Source of the DNA: Metaphire vulgaris
Taxonomy: Eukaryota > Annelida > Clitellata > Crassiclitellata > Megascolecidae
Reading direction: 5' to 3'
NCBI GenBank assembly: GCA_018105865.1
Contig: CM030868.1
Location: 9,901,745-9,965,744 of the forward strand
Length of the DNA: 64,000 nucleotides
Positions 13,243-44,403 of this stretch are shown here, one piece after another. The notes beneath the pieces are model-generated. The model worked only from the letters and a program-made list of their open reading frames with translations, did not search any database and was not told the origin of the DNA. Within the stretch, counting starts at the first letter, position 1; each line of letters starts with the position of its first letter. The position numbers were made by a program, and so were the translations under genes.

Positions 13243-13319
13243 GGGGCACTAATGGGGCTTGAACCCACTCCATCAGCCTGACACTCCAGCACGTAACCCA
13301 CTCTGCCATCTTCTGCCCC
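13243..13319 (-). mobile_element. tRNA-like SINE head
   Basis: On the minus strand the sequence starts GGGGCA and ends TGCCCC, which can pair as an acceptor stem. It contains A box TGGCAGAGTGGG and B box GGTTCAAGCCC with a T-arm-like GTGGG/CCCAT stem. Extra bases between the T arm and the acceptor, and a poor anticodon arm, argue for a tRNA-derived repeat head rather than a working tRNA. The flanks (about 13190-13330) probably belong to the same insertion. Confidence 0.6.
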
Positions 13320-13340
13320 TGTATATTTAGTTTTGGGGTT

Positions 13341-13390
13341 TTAATCTGTTGTGAATAACTGCCAAATGGCAGTTATTCACAACAGATTAA
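13341..13390. repeat. Perfect 24-bp inverted repeat with 2-bp spacer
   Basis: Arms 13341-13364 and 13367-13390 are exact reverse complements (TTAATCTGTTGTGAATAACT...) separated only by AA. The structure would extrude as a near-perfect hairpin. Confidence 0.95.
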
Positions 13391-14110
13391 TAGATATATT
13401 TCAGAGAGCAATGATTCTCATTGTATTTATTTGGGTTTATAGTAAAACAGTTATATTGCACATTAAAATGGATAGTGCCAAGTACCTTGACCTTTGTTTA
13501 ATGATATTCAGAGAAGTGCAAAGCACTGATAATCATTATTGTGTAAATTGCATCACTGTATGAAAACTGTTAACTACTGAAATTATCGATAGAGATTTAC
13601 AAAAACCCTTGTAATTTGGACTCGTCTCTCAACCCACATGCATCCCAATTGCACAGGAATTGATAGTATTCACATCCTTGTGCTATGTTATAAATGGTAC
13701 AGTTAAGTTTTTTAAAACTTGCATGATTGCAAACTGACATTTATGTGTAGAATGGTAGAGCAATATTTATGATAATCATGTAAAAATTATCTTGAATCAA
13801 AATGTTTGAATTGTGTTTTAAATCAAAAGTGATATAGCTACTAGTTAGCCATCTCTCATAAATAGGTACACCATAAATAAATATATATAATTATATATAG
13901 CTTTTTACATGTATTTGGGAACTCATTTCACATGTTTTGTCGTAAGAACTAAGAAGCATACCATAGGTATTAGTAGAATAACAGTACTTACTGTACTTGG
14001 TATATTTATATACGATGTAGCTTGTTGCTTTTAAACTCGATATAAACTAATCTGGCAAAAAGGTGTGGGAACGCTGTTCCTGTACGTTCCCACTGGAAAA
14101 AAGCACTGTA

Positions 14111-14270
14111 CAGTAGAACCTAGTTATATCAAAATCACGTTTATATCGAAGTTTGAGCGCCAGTCCCGCCAAAACAGTGCTAATGATACAGGAATCAGAT
14201 ATATCGAACCTCAGATATATTGAAGTATTTATCACGGTCCCTTGAACTTCGATATAACAAGGTTCTACTG
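14111..14270. mobile_element. pogo/Tigger-type MITE, TA-flanked
   Basis: Terminal inverted repeats begin CAGTAGAACCTAGTTATATC on the left and CAGTAGAACCTTGTTATATC on the reverse complement of the right. Both ends are flanked by TA (14109-14110, 14271-14272). The 160-bp length, the absence of coding sequence and this TIR start are typical of non-autonomous pogo/Tigger-like Tc1/mariner elements. Confidence 0.85.
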
Positions 14271-14283
14271 TATATGTATGTAT

Positions 14284-14285
<2 letters not shown>

Positions 14286-14322
<37 letters not shown>
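14286..14322. repeat. (TA)n microsatellite
   Basis: Uninterrupted alternating TA directly abutting the left end of the next element, whose TA target is drawn from it. Confidence 0.95.
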
Positions 14323-14325
<3 letters not shown>

Positions 14326-14584
14326 TAAAACCTCTTTAACCACGCCACTATTGGTCAAGGGTGAAAGTTTGGCGAGGGGCGAGTTTGGCGGCTTAACTCA
14401 TACAATGCTCACTACTGAAACTACAGTAGGCTTCCCCCCATTTTGGGTGCCCCGCGGATACCAGTATGGACGGGTCAGCTCATGAACAAATGACAAGTTG
14501 CTATATATTCACGTATAGACAGCAGGTCGGCTACAAGAAACTGTAAACTTGTAAAGGAAAAGACTCTAAGCTAGTAGGCTGCTT

Positions 14585-14618
14585 CATGGACTACTAGATT
14601 TAAATCTAGTAGTCCATG
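14585..14618. repeat. Perfect 34-bp palindrome
   Basis: CATGGACTACTAGATTT is followed immediately by its exact reverse complement, with centre TTTAAA. The octamer GCTGCTTC flanks it as a direct repeat (14578-14585 and 14618-14625). Confidence 0.95.
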
Positions 14619-14917
14619 GCTGCTTCGGTGTTTCGTATTGTTGATAATGCAGACCAGAGTACCTGCTGCTGATGTAATACAGCAGCATACAGGCCTACGC
14701 CCTACAGGTGAAAAGTTTTGTAAATCCGATCCATTGTCTGCTGCCATGGGGACTGCTGGGTTGGAGACAAAAGCCACGGGAGCGGGATTGGCCATCGCAG
14801 GGTGGGGCGAGAGTGGCGGGAGGGAGGTCAACTGTCGGGTCAGATTCTTGCCCCCTTCCCCCCCCCGTGCAGACCTCTACCACAATCCCTTCACCAGTCA
14901 TTAGCTGACAGGTTAAT

Positions 14918-16763
14918 CATCATCATCATGTGTCATCTTCATATCTGAAGGTTGACGGTCATGAATCGTTCTGTCTTCAGCAATCCTTTTTAGTCTTCCA
15001 TAGTTCTTTTCCTGTATGTGTTCCTTAACGTCGTCCAGCCAGTCTCTTCTGAGGTCTTCCTCTGGCCCTGTTTCCCTCATATCTGCCCTTAATAGGACTT
15101 TTGCTTGTTCTGTGCTTGATTATGTGTCCAGCATACTGAGTTTTCCTGTTTATAATTTCTGTCAGGAGTTGTCTCTTTTCTCCAATTTTCTTTAGTACCT
15201 CTTCATTTGTTATTCTCTCTTGCCAGCTAATTTTCAAGATTCTTCTGAAGCACCACATTTCAAAGGCCTGTATTTTATTTTTTCAACTGCTTTGTTAGAG
15301 TCCAGCATTCGCAGGAGAATGTGATAACCACCTAGGTTTCTTCTTAGTAGTTCTTTTTGTTTCCAAAAGGCTTCTTTGGCCATATTCTGGCGTTTATGTC
15401 TCTTACATCGTCCATTTTCTGTTATGAAACTGCCCAGATATTTGTATTCCTTTACTTGTTCCAACTTAGTGCTAATTTTTGTGTTTGCTTACTATCATCG
15501 TTTTTGTTTTTCTTTCTGTTAATTTCATCCCGTATTCTTTGCTTTTGTCGTTTAGCTTGTTAATTATGAGTTGGACTTCCTCTTTTTCTGCAAAGATTAC
15601 CGCATCTGCATATCTGAGTATGTTATAGATTGTTCCATTGATATTCATTCCAGGAGTTTGTTCTAATGCTTCCTTTATTAACAGCTCTGTATATAGAAAT
15701 AGTAAAGGGGATAGTATGCATCCTTGTCTGCAGTCATGACTCCTTTTTTTATTTGTATCTTCTCAGATTCCTCCTCTTTTATTCTTATGGTGGCGTATTC
15801 ATTCCAGTATAAGTTACAGATTAACTTTTGCTCCAGTTTTGGTATTCCTGCCCATTTTAGTGTCTCAATAGCTTTTGATGATTTATTCTGTCGAATGCTT
15901 TTTATAATCAATGAAGCATATAATTTCTTTCCCATTTTTTGGGCGTTTTCAAAAGTATCCTTAATTGAAAGATGGCATCTCTGGTTCCCTTACCTTTTCT
16001 GAAGCCCAGTTGATTTTCTGATAATATTGATTCTGCTAATGGTGTGATTCTGTTCTTTATTACTTGTAGTAAGATTTTGGATGCATGCGATATCAAGCTT
16101 ATAATTCTGTAGTCGTCGCAGTCTTGTGCTTTGTTTATCTTTGGAATTGGGACAACTTATGCGGAAAGCAAGAACAACACATGAAGCAGTCATGGATAAC
16201 AACGGAAATACTGAATAAAATGGAGGAAAGGAAGAAGCATAAAAATAAGGATTCTGACAAATCAAACAAACGTATTTACAACTAAAACATGAAATACAAA
16301 AATGTGCAGAGACACAAAAACAAATTTATCAATGAGAAGTGCAAGGAAATAGAAGAGTTTAGACAAAAGGCACAACCCTCTAGTATATAAAAAATCAAGG
16401 AGCTGAACATACAGAGAAACAACCCAAACCACGTTATCAGAGATAAGAATGGGAAATTACTGGTAAAAAAGGAGGACGTACTGATCAGATGGAAAGAATA
16501 CGTTGAATCCTTGTACAATGACAATAGAGGAGAAATTCCAAAAATTAATCACTCAAAGGAAGAAACGATTATAACTGAAGAAGAAATAAGACAGATTATA
16601 AAGAAATCAAAAAGAAAGCAACAGGAGAAGATGGAATTTGCCAGAACTTATAAAAACTTGGGGCCGGTAGGATATAAATAATCACAGAGCTAATAAACGT
16701 AATATATAAAACAGGAGACATACCGGAGGATTTCTTAAAATGCATATTCGTCCCAATTCCAAA
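14918..16763 (-). mobile_element. RTE-like LINE with 5' inversion (twin-priming structure) and TSD
   Basis: 14918-16153 carries the 3' half of a LINE reverse transcriptase on the minus strand: a VPIPK block, DYRIISL, HASKILLQ, QLGFRKGKGTRDAIFQ, IDYKKAFD-like, KYLGSFIT, FRRILKISW, TNEEVL and RARGRPQ. 16154-16763 carries the element's preceding segment on the plus strand: QWITTEILNKMEERKKHKNK, RDKNGK, GEDGI and ending VPIPK. GTCCCAATTCCAAAGA is present at both inner and outer breakpoints in opposite orientation (16138-16153 and 16750-16765). Direct repeats GACAGGTTAAT (14907-14917, 16764-16774) flank the whole, and a (GAT)n tail marks the 3' end. Frames are broken throughout, so it is inactive. 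Its target was the pogo-like element around it. Confidence 0.88.
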
Positions 16764-17179
16764 GACAGGTTAATAGCTGATTATATTATCAACACCGATG
16801 TATTCAACGGGGAGGGGAGGAGGGGTCATTATAAACAGTCGGTCATATAAACGGTCAAACAGATAAATAAAGTTGCTATATATCATAATACATAGGCATA
16901 TTTTGAAAGTTGTGGCGACGGCGAGCGGCGAGTTTGGCGACTAAATGAGTTATTTTATAGTGGAAATCCGTTCTTGACCCACCAATGGCGATAAAGAGGT
17001 TTTACTGTATATATACACACACACATAGTATATCCAGTGTCTGATTATGTGATAACTGGGGATCATTTATTTTTATACTATTGGTAATCACATCTGCAAT
17101 TTTTCCTTGCCTGAGCTGACACAAGCAAATGCAGTACAATATTACTCAATAAGATGAGTGTAAAATAGAAGTATGGAAT

Positions 17180-17790
17180 ATTTATATTGTATGAAATCAG
17201 CTGAGGCAGTAATTTCAATTTAGAATTAGGTGACAATTCCATTGAATCATCTGTTGGTGAAAATTCTGAGGCGGGCAACATTGAAGAAACGAAGCTAAGG
17301 AATAAATAAGATGAACAATATTCTGAGGAAATGCGTAAATGCATTGAAGAAAGGCACAGAAAGGAGGAAGGTCTCTTAGAACACATCGTCAGATCCAGCT
17401 CAGTCAAGGAACATTTGAAAGCTGTAAGACTGGAGCAGAAATACTCGACTTTCCAGACAAATTTTAAAAAGCCACATAAGACACAAAACAAGCAGTTTGT
17501 ACAGTAATCGTGACCCAAGACCCATTCCAATATGAAACAACTTTGGTGTTGAAAGATTGTTGGTGAACTTCGTCAGTGAACTTGACGGCCAATCTGACAG
17601 ACTGGAGAGTATGCAATATGCGATGGATGTCTGGATCCCTGAGGCAATCATCTGTGGCATTCAGGAGCATGACAGTGTTACACGCGAAAAAGCGCAAGGA
17701 ATATTCCGAAGGGGCATTCAGTACACAGACGAAGAGATTAAAAGGGCCACAGACATCTTAATTGCCAATACAACGGGCGCAGATAGAGAA
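17180..17790 (+). pseudogene. Degraded fragment resembling MUM1/PWWP3 C-terminal region
   Basis: On the plus strand a broken frame reads EEMRKCIEERHRKEEGLLEH, then RLLVNFVSELDG, and then a clean block, MDVWIPEAIICGIQEHDSVT, followed by GIFRRGIQYTDEEIKRATDI. The PEAIIC-x-I block followed by a short acidic helix recalls, from memory, the conserved C-terminal domain of MUM1/PWWP3A-type chromatin proteins. Stops and at least one frameshift (around 17308 and 17510) interrupt it and no PWWP domain is seen, so this is a pseudogene fragment or a misread exon. Homology is tentative. Confidence 0.35.
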
Positions 17791-17939
17791 ATGCACAAGA
17801 ACCGATCCAGAATAAGTCGCAAAAGCATGACGCACTCTTTAGCAACAGACAAAGAGACTAATAAATGCTCATCAATCAATGAATTTATTTCTTGGTGCAA
17901 TCATGCCAGAGGTCTTTTCTACAAGTGCTGGACATAAAT

Positions 17940-19260
17940 GCTAATCATAGATTAGACAAATAGCTAGGATAAAAATTAGAGCATCAAACCTTGAGATCGA
18001 AACAAGATCACTGAGGATTCAAAAATGATAGTTGTCATACATAAATACACACATACCTAAAAACACCACAAAATGGCTTCCAACCAAATTTTCAATATAT
18101 TTGTTAGGATATGAAACATCTCATTCACATAATTTCTTACTGCCAAATATATTTGGTCGAGGTTACTGTCGCAGGCAACAGAACACATTTCTTGCTGCTG
18201 CTGGGCTAGGTGCATTGTAGTGAAAAGGGCAAGAATGCATAAGCTCCCCTCTACTGGTCACAAACTGCTGGTGGCAACACAGACAGCCTCAGTGTCCCCT
18301 TGGGCTGCACCAGTGCTGTGGTGCATCCCAAGGCGGCACTGAGGCAGATTGAAGAATGCCGTGCAGCAGCCACCTTCTTCATGAGCGATGGTCAGATGAC
18401 GTTCCTTCCAATCAATGCCAGTCTCAGAGATAAAAAACAAACGTGTTTCCTTCTCACAGTTACTGGCAGCAAGTATACAGCAGATGCCACCAGTCACTAA
18501 TTGCAGTGCCCAATAAGGAGGAGGAGGAGGAGGAGGAGGGAGACGACATGATCCAAAGAGATCTCGGTGCTAATCTCTCACCTGCCACTGGTTACACTGT
18601 ACTATGCACTGGTTGTAGTGAAATTAGTGCACTGAGGGCTATGCAACCTTCCTCCATTCAACATTTCATGTTACTCGTAGGTTTACATGTTTCTGCTGCT
18701 CTACTTTCACAATAATTTCTAATTTCTATTATAACTATCATTAACATCATGAATGATTGTGCATTAATCATCAATTTGACAATTGTCAAATGGCCAATAC
18801 CAAATAAACGGCCACTGGGGCGATACCGATAATTGGCCGATTATTATTGTGCACCTCTACTACAAACCTAGAAACCTTGCGACTGGCATAAACTTCATGC
18901 TGTGAAATGATGAACATCAAGTGCAATATGTGCACACTGATTAACTTATACATGTACATTACACAGTAAACAAAAGCAAAGCAATGATTATAAAGACCTT
19001 TCTTAATTCTTAAATTAGTGTAGCACTCAAGAGTTGGTTTTAAATCGATCATGTTCATATGGTGTTTTGTCCACAGAGTAATAGAAATCAAAGCAATTTT
19101 AAAGATTTGCCCACCACAAATGAAGAAGTCATTGAGTGAAAAGACTTCTCTCAGCAATAAAGCTCCAGATAAGATTATTAGTGGGAATACCTAACCTCAC
19201 CTGATCCAAAAACAAGCCAGAAAATGATTATAACATATATCAATGAGGCTTGATTTATAA
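17940..19260. other. Gap downstream of taxilin, nothing firmly recognised
   Basis: A GC-richer patch at 18170-18700 has overlapping open frames on both strands of 79-90 codons and a (GGA)n run at 18521-18541, but no domain I can name. The remainder is AT-rich, and the portion just below 19265 is probably the taxilin 3' UTR. Confidence 0.4.
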
Positions 19261-19264
19261 ATAA

Positions 19265-39456
<20,192 letters not shown>

Positions 39457-39529
39457 TTTGTCCGCTTCAGATGACGAACTGTGGCGCCACCTGCAATGCC
39501 AACAGCAAGTAAGAAAACAGTCTCTCTCT

Positions 39530-39601
<72 letters not shown>

Positions 39602-39621
39602 GCAATCTCGATGCATTATAA
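39457..39621 (-). promoter_or_regulatory. Taxilin proximal upstream region with (GA)n tract
   Basis: On the coding strand, a (GA)n microsatellite (39520-39600) sits about 65-145 bp upstream of the taxilin start codon. Purine-rich GAGA tracts often lie in animal promoters, but no TATA box or initiator stands out. Promoter function is inference from position only. Confidence 0.35.
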
Positions 39622-39960
39622 CAGTGGTTCTCAGACCCTTTTGCCTCGCGGACCACTTTAGAAGTTCAAAATTTCTCGGGGACCATCTGATAAATTGAGC
39701 AGTCATCTACTCCTAAAAAGCGGTAGGCCCTAATGACCTTTTTGTTTTTGCTTGTCAGACTGCTTCACGTTGAAAATGCAAAAAATAGGCCTAGGCTACA
39801 CATAAACGGTGCTGATCGATGACCTTTCTGGGATGATAACCTTTTTTGCTTGTCGCGCTTTTCAGATTTGTCACATGGAAAATATATAGGGGGCCTATGC
39901 CTAATTTTTATTAACGTTTTTTCAGACTCCGCCGAGGACTACTAGACCCTCTCTCACCAG
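39622..39960. mobile_element. hAT-like element with CAGTGGTTCTCA end
   Basis: The left end CAGTGGTTCTCAGACCC followed by CGCGGACCACTTT is typical of hAT-derived short elements. The likely right end (GAGGACTACTAGACCC...CACCAG, near 39960) is degenerate and no 8-bp target duplication is visible. Confidence 0.45.
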
Positions 39961-40028
39961 GGGCGTAGCCAGGAATTTGATTTGAGAGGGTATAAATATT
40001 TTGGGTGGGTATAAATTTGAACTATAAC

Positions 40029-41072
40029 CAGTGATGTTAATCCGGCCTTAATTGTCCTGGTCCTTGTCCTTAAGGACTCCTTAAGGACCAATTTGAAGTC
40101 CTTGTCCTTGTCCTTGGGAAGTCAGTCCTTGTCCTTATCCTCGTCCTTTGGGGTTCGGTCCTCGTCCTTATCCTCGTCCTTCCAGATCGGTCCTTGTCCT
40201 GGTCCTTGTAACTTAGTCCTTGAAAAGTCCTTATATAAGGACCAAATTACTTGTATACCATTTTCAATTGAGCTGATAATTATGTTCCAAGGTAAGAGTA
40301 GTATGTGGATTTATATTTTGGCTACATTCTTGCGTTGAGTTACTCTAAATGTTTAGTCATTGTTTCCTTTATAATACCGGTTGATTCTTTAGCAGAATTC
40401 TTTGTTTCCCTGCGACGTCGGCTCCAGTTGAACGAGTGTTTTCGCAAAGTGGTCTCATAATTAGACCTCACCGTGTGTGCAATAATACAGTGCATGACTG
40501 ATCAGCTGCTGGAAACACTTTTTCATTTATTATCTATAATATTAAGATTCTTATCTGTGTGTCTTTCTGTCTGTTACCTTCAAGCGTTCTGATTGGTTGA
40601 CTATTGGTAGACGGTTTAGACCGTTTAGTCCTTACGTCGCGATGCGTTAGTGGGCGAGCGTTGACTATTGGTAGACGGTTTAGTCCTAACGTCGCGATGC
40701 GTTGGTGGACGATGTTCGAAGACGACGTTGCTATTGGTAACAATTGTTCGTAGAACCGGTTTAGTCGAGTCATTGCAGCGTCAGAGGGGTGGGCGTGCGA
40801 CGACGTTGCTATTGGTAACAATTGTTCGCAGCCTTGCGCAATTTTAACGTACATTTTAACGTACACAAAAAATACGTGTACAGCGTCACAAATGGTCACA
40901 GTTGCGTGATTTTAACGTACATAGGCCTAATTATTACGTGGCGCAGAGCTTGGCTAGGTGGCGTATGTGCAGTCATTGAAATGTTGTTCAGCATGAATTC
41001 AATGATTGGGTATTAGGTATAGGTATTGGATTAGTATTATCCTGCACTGCGAGCGAAGCGAGCATCTTTCTA

Positions 41073-41134
<62 letters not shown>

Positions 41135-41519
41135 ACTTGACAATTTCTTAAGCGCAGTAACATATCTAGGTGGCTAAAGTCAAGGTGCATTTGAAATGCA
41201 GCATTGCTGTTGACCACATTGTTTTTTTTAAATTTTGCTTTTCTAATTTTGTGATTCGAATTGAAATTGTGTTTGGTTTTTTCCTATCCGACTTTTTTGT
41301 CTGACAGAGGTTGGTCCTTGTCCTTGATCCTTAATTGTCCTTGGGGGTCAGTCCTTGTGGTCCTTGTGCTTGCGGGGTAAGTCCTCGTCCTTGGAGGGTC
41401 GGTCCTCGTCCTTATCCTCGTCCTTGGGGTTCGGTCCTTGTCCTTATCCTCGTCCTAGGAGTCGGTCCTTGCATGTTCTTATCCTCGTCCTTGGGGGTCG
41501 GTCCTTGTTAACATCACTG
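40029..41519 (+). mobile_element. hAT transposon with transposase C-terminal relic and perfect TSD
   Basis: Ends CAGTGATGTTAATCC and (reverse complement of right) CAGTGATGTTAACAAGG; target duplication ACTATAAC at 40021-40028 and 41520-41527. Both subterminal regions are tandem TCCTTGTCCT-type arrays. The interior (40409-40500) encodes PATSAPVERVFSQSGLIIRP, the signature of the hAT dimerisation domain, then a frameshift. A Helitron (40533-41073) and (TTA)n split it. Coding capacity is otherwise lost. Confidence 0.9.
40533..41073 (+). mobile_element. Non-autonomous Helitron, copy 1, inside the hAT element
   Basis: Begins TCTATAATATTAAG after A and ends ...TTTCTAG before T, the TC...CTRR layout inserted between A and T. 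The 3' region carries GCGAGCGAAGCGAGC about 8 bp before CTAG. I do not see a perfect stem-loop there, but its position and GC content match the Helitron terminal hairpin zone. It is homologous along its length to 57844-58336. A (TTA)n array (41074-41132) follows immediately. Confidence 0.8.
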
Positions 41520-41527
41520 ACTATAAC

Positions 41528-41603
41528 CCACATAAACTATATATAAACCACATAATATAACCACATGTAAATCACATAAAAACCTTTAAGGTAGACTGAT
41601 TTT

Positions 41604-41652
<49 letters not shown>

Positions 41653-42100
41653 ATTAAATTGATAATAGCAAGTATGAGATCAATAATAAAATATAAGATA
41701 GTTTATAAGGTAATCGCTAGATGGCACTGATGGCCAGTTAGGTAGTTTAACTAAGGAATAAATTAATAATAATAATAATAATAATAAAGGACCTTTAATA
41801 ATAATAACTATATAATAAATAGGTGAAAGGTCTATGGAGGTTAGGCATAGAATATCCAGTAGAGGGCGCTAGGTTTTGTTGAGTTATAGCCCAATAGATA
41901 GTTGAAGAATTGCAGTTTAGCACACCTCTTTAAAGGTAGTATCAGAGTCCTATAAATAGAGGTCCCTCAGATGGCCACCCACTGAGTTTTGACTTGGAAG
42001 TGCCGAATAGGTGGAGGTACCTTCGAGGTACTACATTTCCAAAGTAAACCAAGCGGTTTTCCAAGGGCAGGGGTTGTGCCCCGTCAAAAAATAAGACCGC
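41528..42100. other. Spacer with AT and AAT microsatellites
   Basis: (AT)n at 41609-41648 and (AAT)n at 41766-41787; otherwise nothing recognised. Confidence 0.5.
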
Positions 42101-42109
42101 GGCGCGTTA

Positions 42110-42392
42110 GGAGAGGGAAGCAGGCCGTGGAAGATCCGAAACATTATCATTCAACAAGATTTGCTGATTCATTGTTAAATGTAGGCCTACCTAGAACAAA
42201 CACTGAAATTGGTAAGAGGGCTTTTTATATTTCTGGGCCTAAATCTGGAACTCTCCCTCTGGTTGTCAGATCTTCCAATAAAGTTTGAATAAACTGAGCA
42301 TTTTCAGATCTGTAGGCTTAAAACACATCTCTTCCGATTAGCATTTCCTCCATAGTCTGCCTTGCTGCTTCCCTCGGACTGATCTCTGGAAT
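42110..42392 (+). mobile_element. LINE ORF2 C-terminal fragment
   Basis: The plus-strand frame ends GLPRTNTEIGKRAFYISGPK, then LPLVVRSSNKV and a stop. A shifted frame continues with a LKTHLF-like tail, the usual terminus of CR1/L2/Jockey-type ORF2. A MITE inserted into its 3' end at 42393. Confidence 0.65.
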
Positions 42393-42551
42393 CAGTGTTT
42401 AATCTAGACTCCTTGACTCCGGGGGAACTGACAAAACTGGGGAATTCTACTAGGGGCTGCTGTTAGTTGATGTATGCCAAAATTTCTGGGGAATTTAAAT
42501 TTCCGGGAAAAAAGGCAATTTCCTCCCGGAAACGGCCTAGATTAAACCCTG
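42393..42551. mobile_element. hAT-type MITE, CAGTGTTTAATCTAG family, copy 1
   Basis: Ends CAGTGTTTAATCTAGACTCC and (reverse complement of right) CAGGGTTTAATCTAGGCCGT. Perfect target duplication TCTGGAAT at 42385-42392 and 42552-42559. 159 bp. Confidence 0.92.
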
Positions 42552-42842
42552 TCTGGAATGACCTTTTCTTTTGCAGATGGATTTGAAGTAGGCCTACCAC
42601 CAATTGATACTCTCGGATATTAGAAATGGTGCTATAGAAGTGCATAATTATATTTGGTGCAATATGCACACCACTCAAAATAGGCATCATTTAAGATGAG
42701 CAGGTGGTGCAGTCAAACACACAATTTAATTCAACTCTGCAGATATATTTTTTAAGTGGAGCATTCGTTGTTTAATGCCAGCTTATCATTGAGGCAGGTA
42801 GGCTAAACTTCTTAGTGTCTGTAGCATATTCCCTTCCCTTGA

Positions 42843-42964
42843 AAGTGGCTTACCGGCCGTGAGTGCCTGGCCCCAGTTATACCCTATACAATGCTACATA
42901 CATTAAACAACAAATTCCCCCATGATTAAAGCTGCAAACGTTCCAAATCCTAGAGCCGCCACTG
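42843..42964 (-). mobile_element. hAT-type MITE, CAGTGGCGGCTC family, degenerate reverse copy
   Basis: The reverse complement begins CAGTGGCGGCTCTAGGATTT and follows 53519-53701 through CATGGGGGAATT, TTGTTGTTTAAT and GGGGCCAGGCACTC. The distal end has lost its CAG and no target duplication is visible. Confidence 0.7.
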
Positions 42965-42969
42965 ATATG

Positions 42970-44400
42970 TTCACTAAGAGATATGTTACTGGGACATGTA
43001 CTGGGATAGTGGGATACTTACCGTAAGTTGCGTAAAAGGACAGCATGGTTAAGACAACATGCATGGATTCTCAATTGTAAGAAAAATAAGCCATTAAATG
43101 ATATTTGAATTTCATTTGTACTGTATGTCTAATAACTTCTGACAATTCAATTGAAGATGGTGTCTGTATATACATCAACTAAGTAATTGACAACTATATT
43201 ATAAGAAAGCATATCAAACTCTCCTGTTGAACTGAACCCACATAAGAGCAGTGGAGTGCAAAGGCTGGTTGATGCCCGGGGCCAAGTTATCATGATGAGC
43301 AAAAAACATAGTGTATCAAGCTCTGGGGCCTCCTTGCCCCATGACTACACCAATGCCAAGGTATGCCCCCTCCCAACAGAGGTTTTACCCAATTTTTAAA
43401 AATTCCTCATTTGGATTCTTTGTCTGCTCAATTTTCTTACAATTTATATAGCACCTACCCATACTTTACCTCTCCTAAGTACATAATCTGTCTAAGTGGA
43501 GAGAATTTTTCCATTTCACTTCCATACAGTAAGTGCACAATGTCACAGCAGTTCAATAATAAATTCATCAGTTTTGCTAATACATGTTCATGTATATGAC
43601 TTTGAGAACTCTTAAACGACATCGTGGCCACAAAAGTTATCTAATTATGTCAGAAATTGGAACAAACTCCCATTGAAAATTCTGAAGGGTAATGCTGAGT
43701 ATGGGACTATAGCTTGTTTGCATACTTTTTGCAGAATGAATACCCTTCACCTATTAAATTTTAATGTGGTAATAACTGACTCCAAAACAAGTCATTTCAA
43801 CCATCTACTGTACATTGTTATTCTCAAAAGGGTTACCGGGTACTCTTGGTAACCAGAAATCATAAATCAGGTAAAATATTGCAAATTGACTATCATAAAT
43901 TAACTATAGAATTTGTACATGCATTTCAATAAGTTGACCTACATATTCAAATGCCAAAAGTACCGGTATTGCATAGAAATTGCCCATGACCTAATAATAC
44001 TCCAAGATTTTCTAAGTTCTCATAGAGGCCGAAAATCTGATGTTGTTAGTAATATTATATCATGATAAACATAATGCTGCAATGATGATGTCATCCAAGG
44101 AAAGAATTCAATACCTGATGATGTTTGATGACAGTGGGTAACAATGGCCAAAAATTTAATGACCTAATATATGGATGACCTCTTAGAATTAATTTCCAAA
44201 ACACCTCGTAAATTGCATGCATATTGGAATGAATATTAGGTCTAACAAAATCATAAAGAATTATCTTGCTAGGAGATCCTTTTAAATAAAATTAAAGAAA
44301 TGTCAGATAGATTTCAGAGTTGTGAAATATGATCTATGGCTGTGTCTCAAACATGATAGAACCTGAACATTACACACATTTATACAATAAGAATGTCACA
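42970..44400. other. 3' flank of NUS1, nothing recognised
   Basis: AT-rich sequence without exon-like frames; the part adjoining 44403 is presumably NUS1 3' UTR. Confidence 0.4.
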
Positions 44401-44403
44401 TCA

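Larger units (their letters stand above)
14323..17007. mobile_element. pogo-like TA element, interrupted by a LINE
   Basis: Left end CAGTAAAACCTCTTTA and right end (reverse complement) CAGTAAAACCTCTTTATCGC form a terminal inverted repeat flanked by TA at 14321-14322 and 17008-17009. Subterminal GGCGAGTTTGGCG blocks occur at both ends. Removing the LINE at 14918-16763 leaves roughly 840 bp without a transposase frame, so it is non-autonomous. The TIR resembles the neighbouring pogo-type MITE but is a different family. Confidence 0.75.

Noticed and set aside
13243..13319. A functional tRNA gene
   Set aside because: A and B boxes and an acceptor-like stem exist, but the anticodon arm is poor and extra bases separate the T arm from the acceptor; a SINE head explains it better.
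42843..42964. An 8-bp target duplication around the reverse MITE copy
   Set aside because: Flanks tcccttga and atatgttc do not match, so only homology, not the insertion borders, supports this copy.
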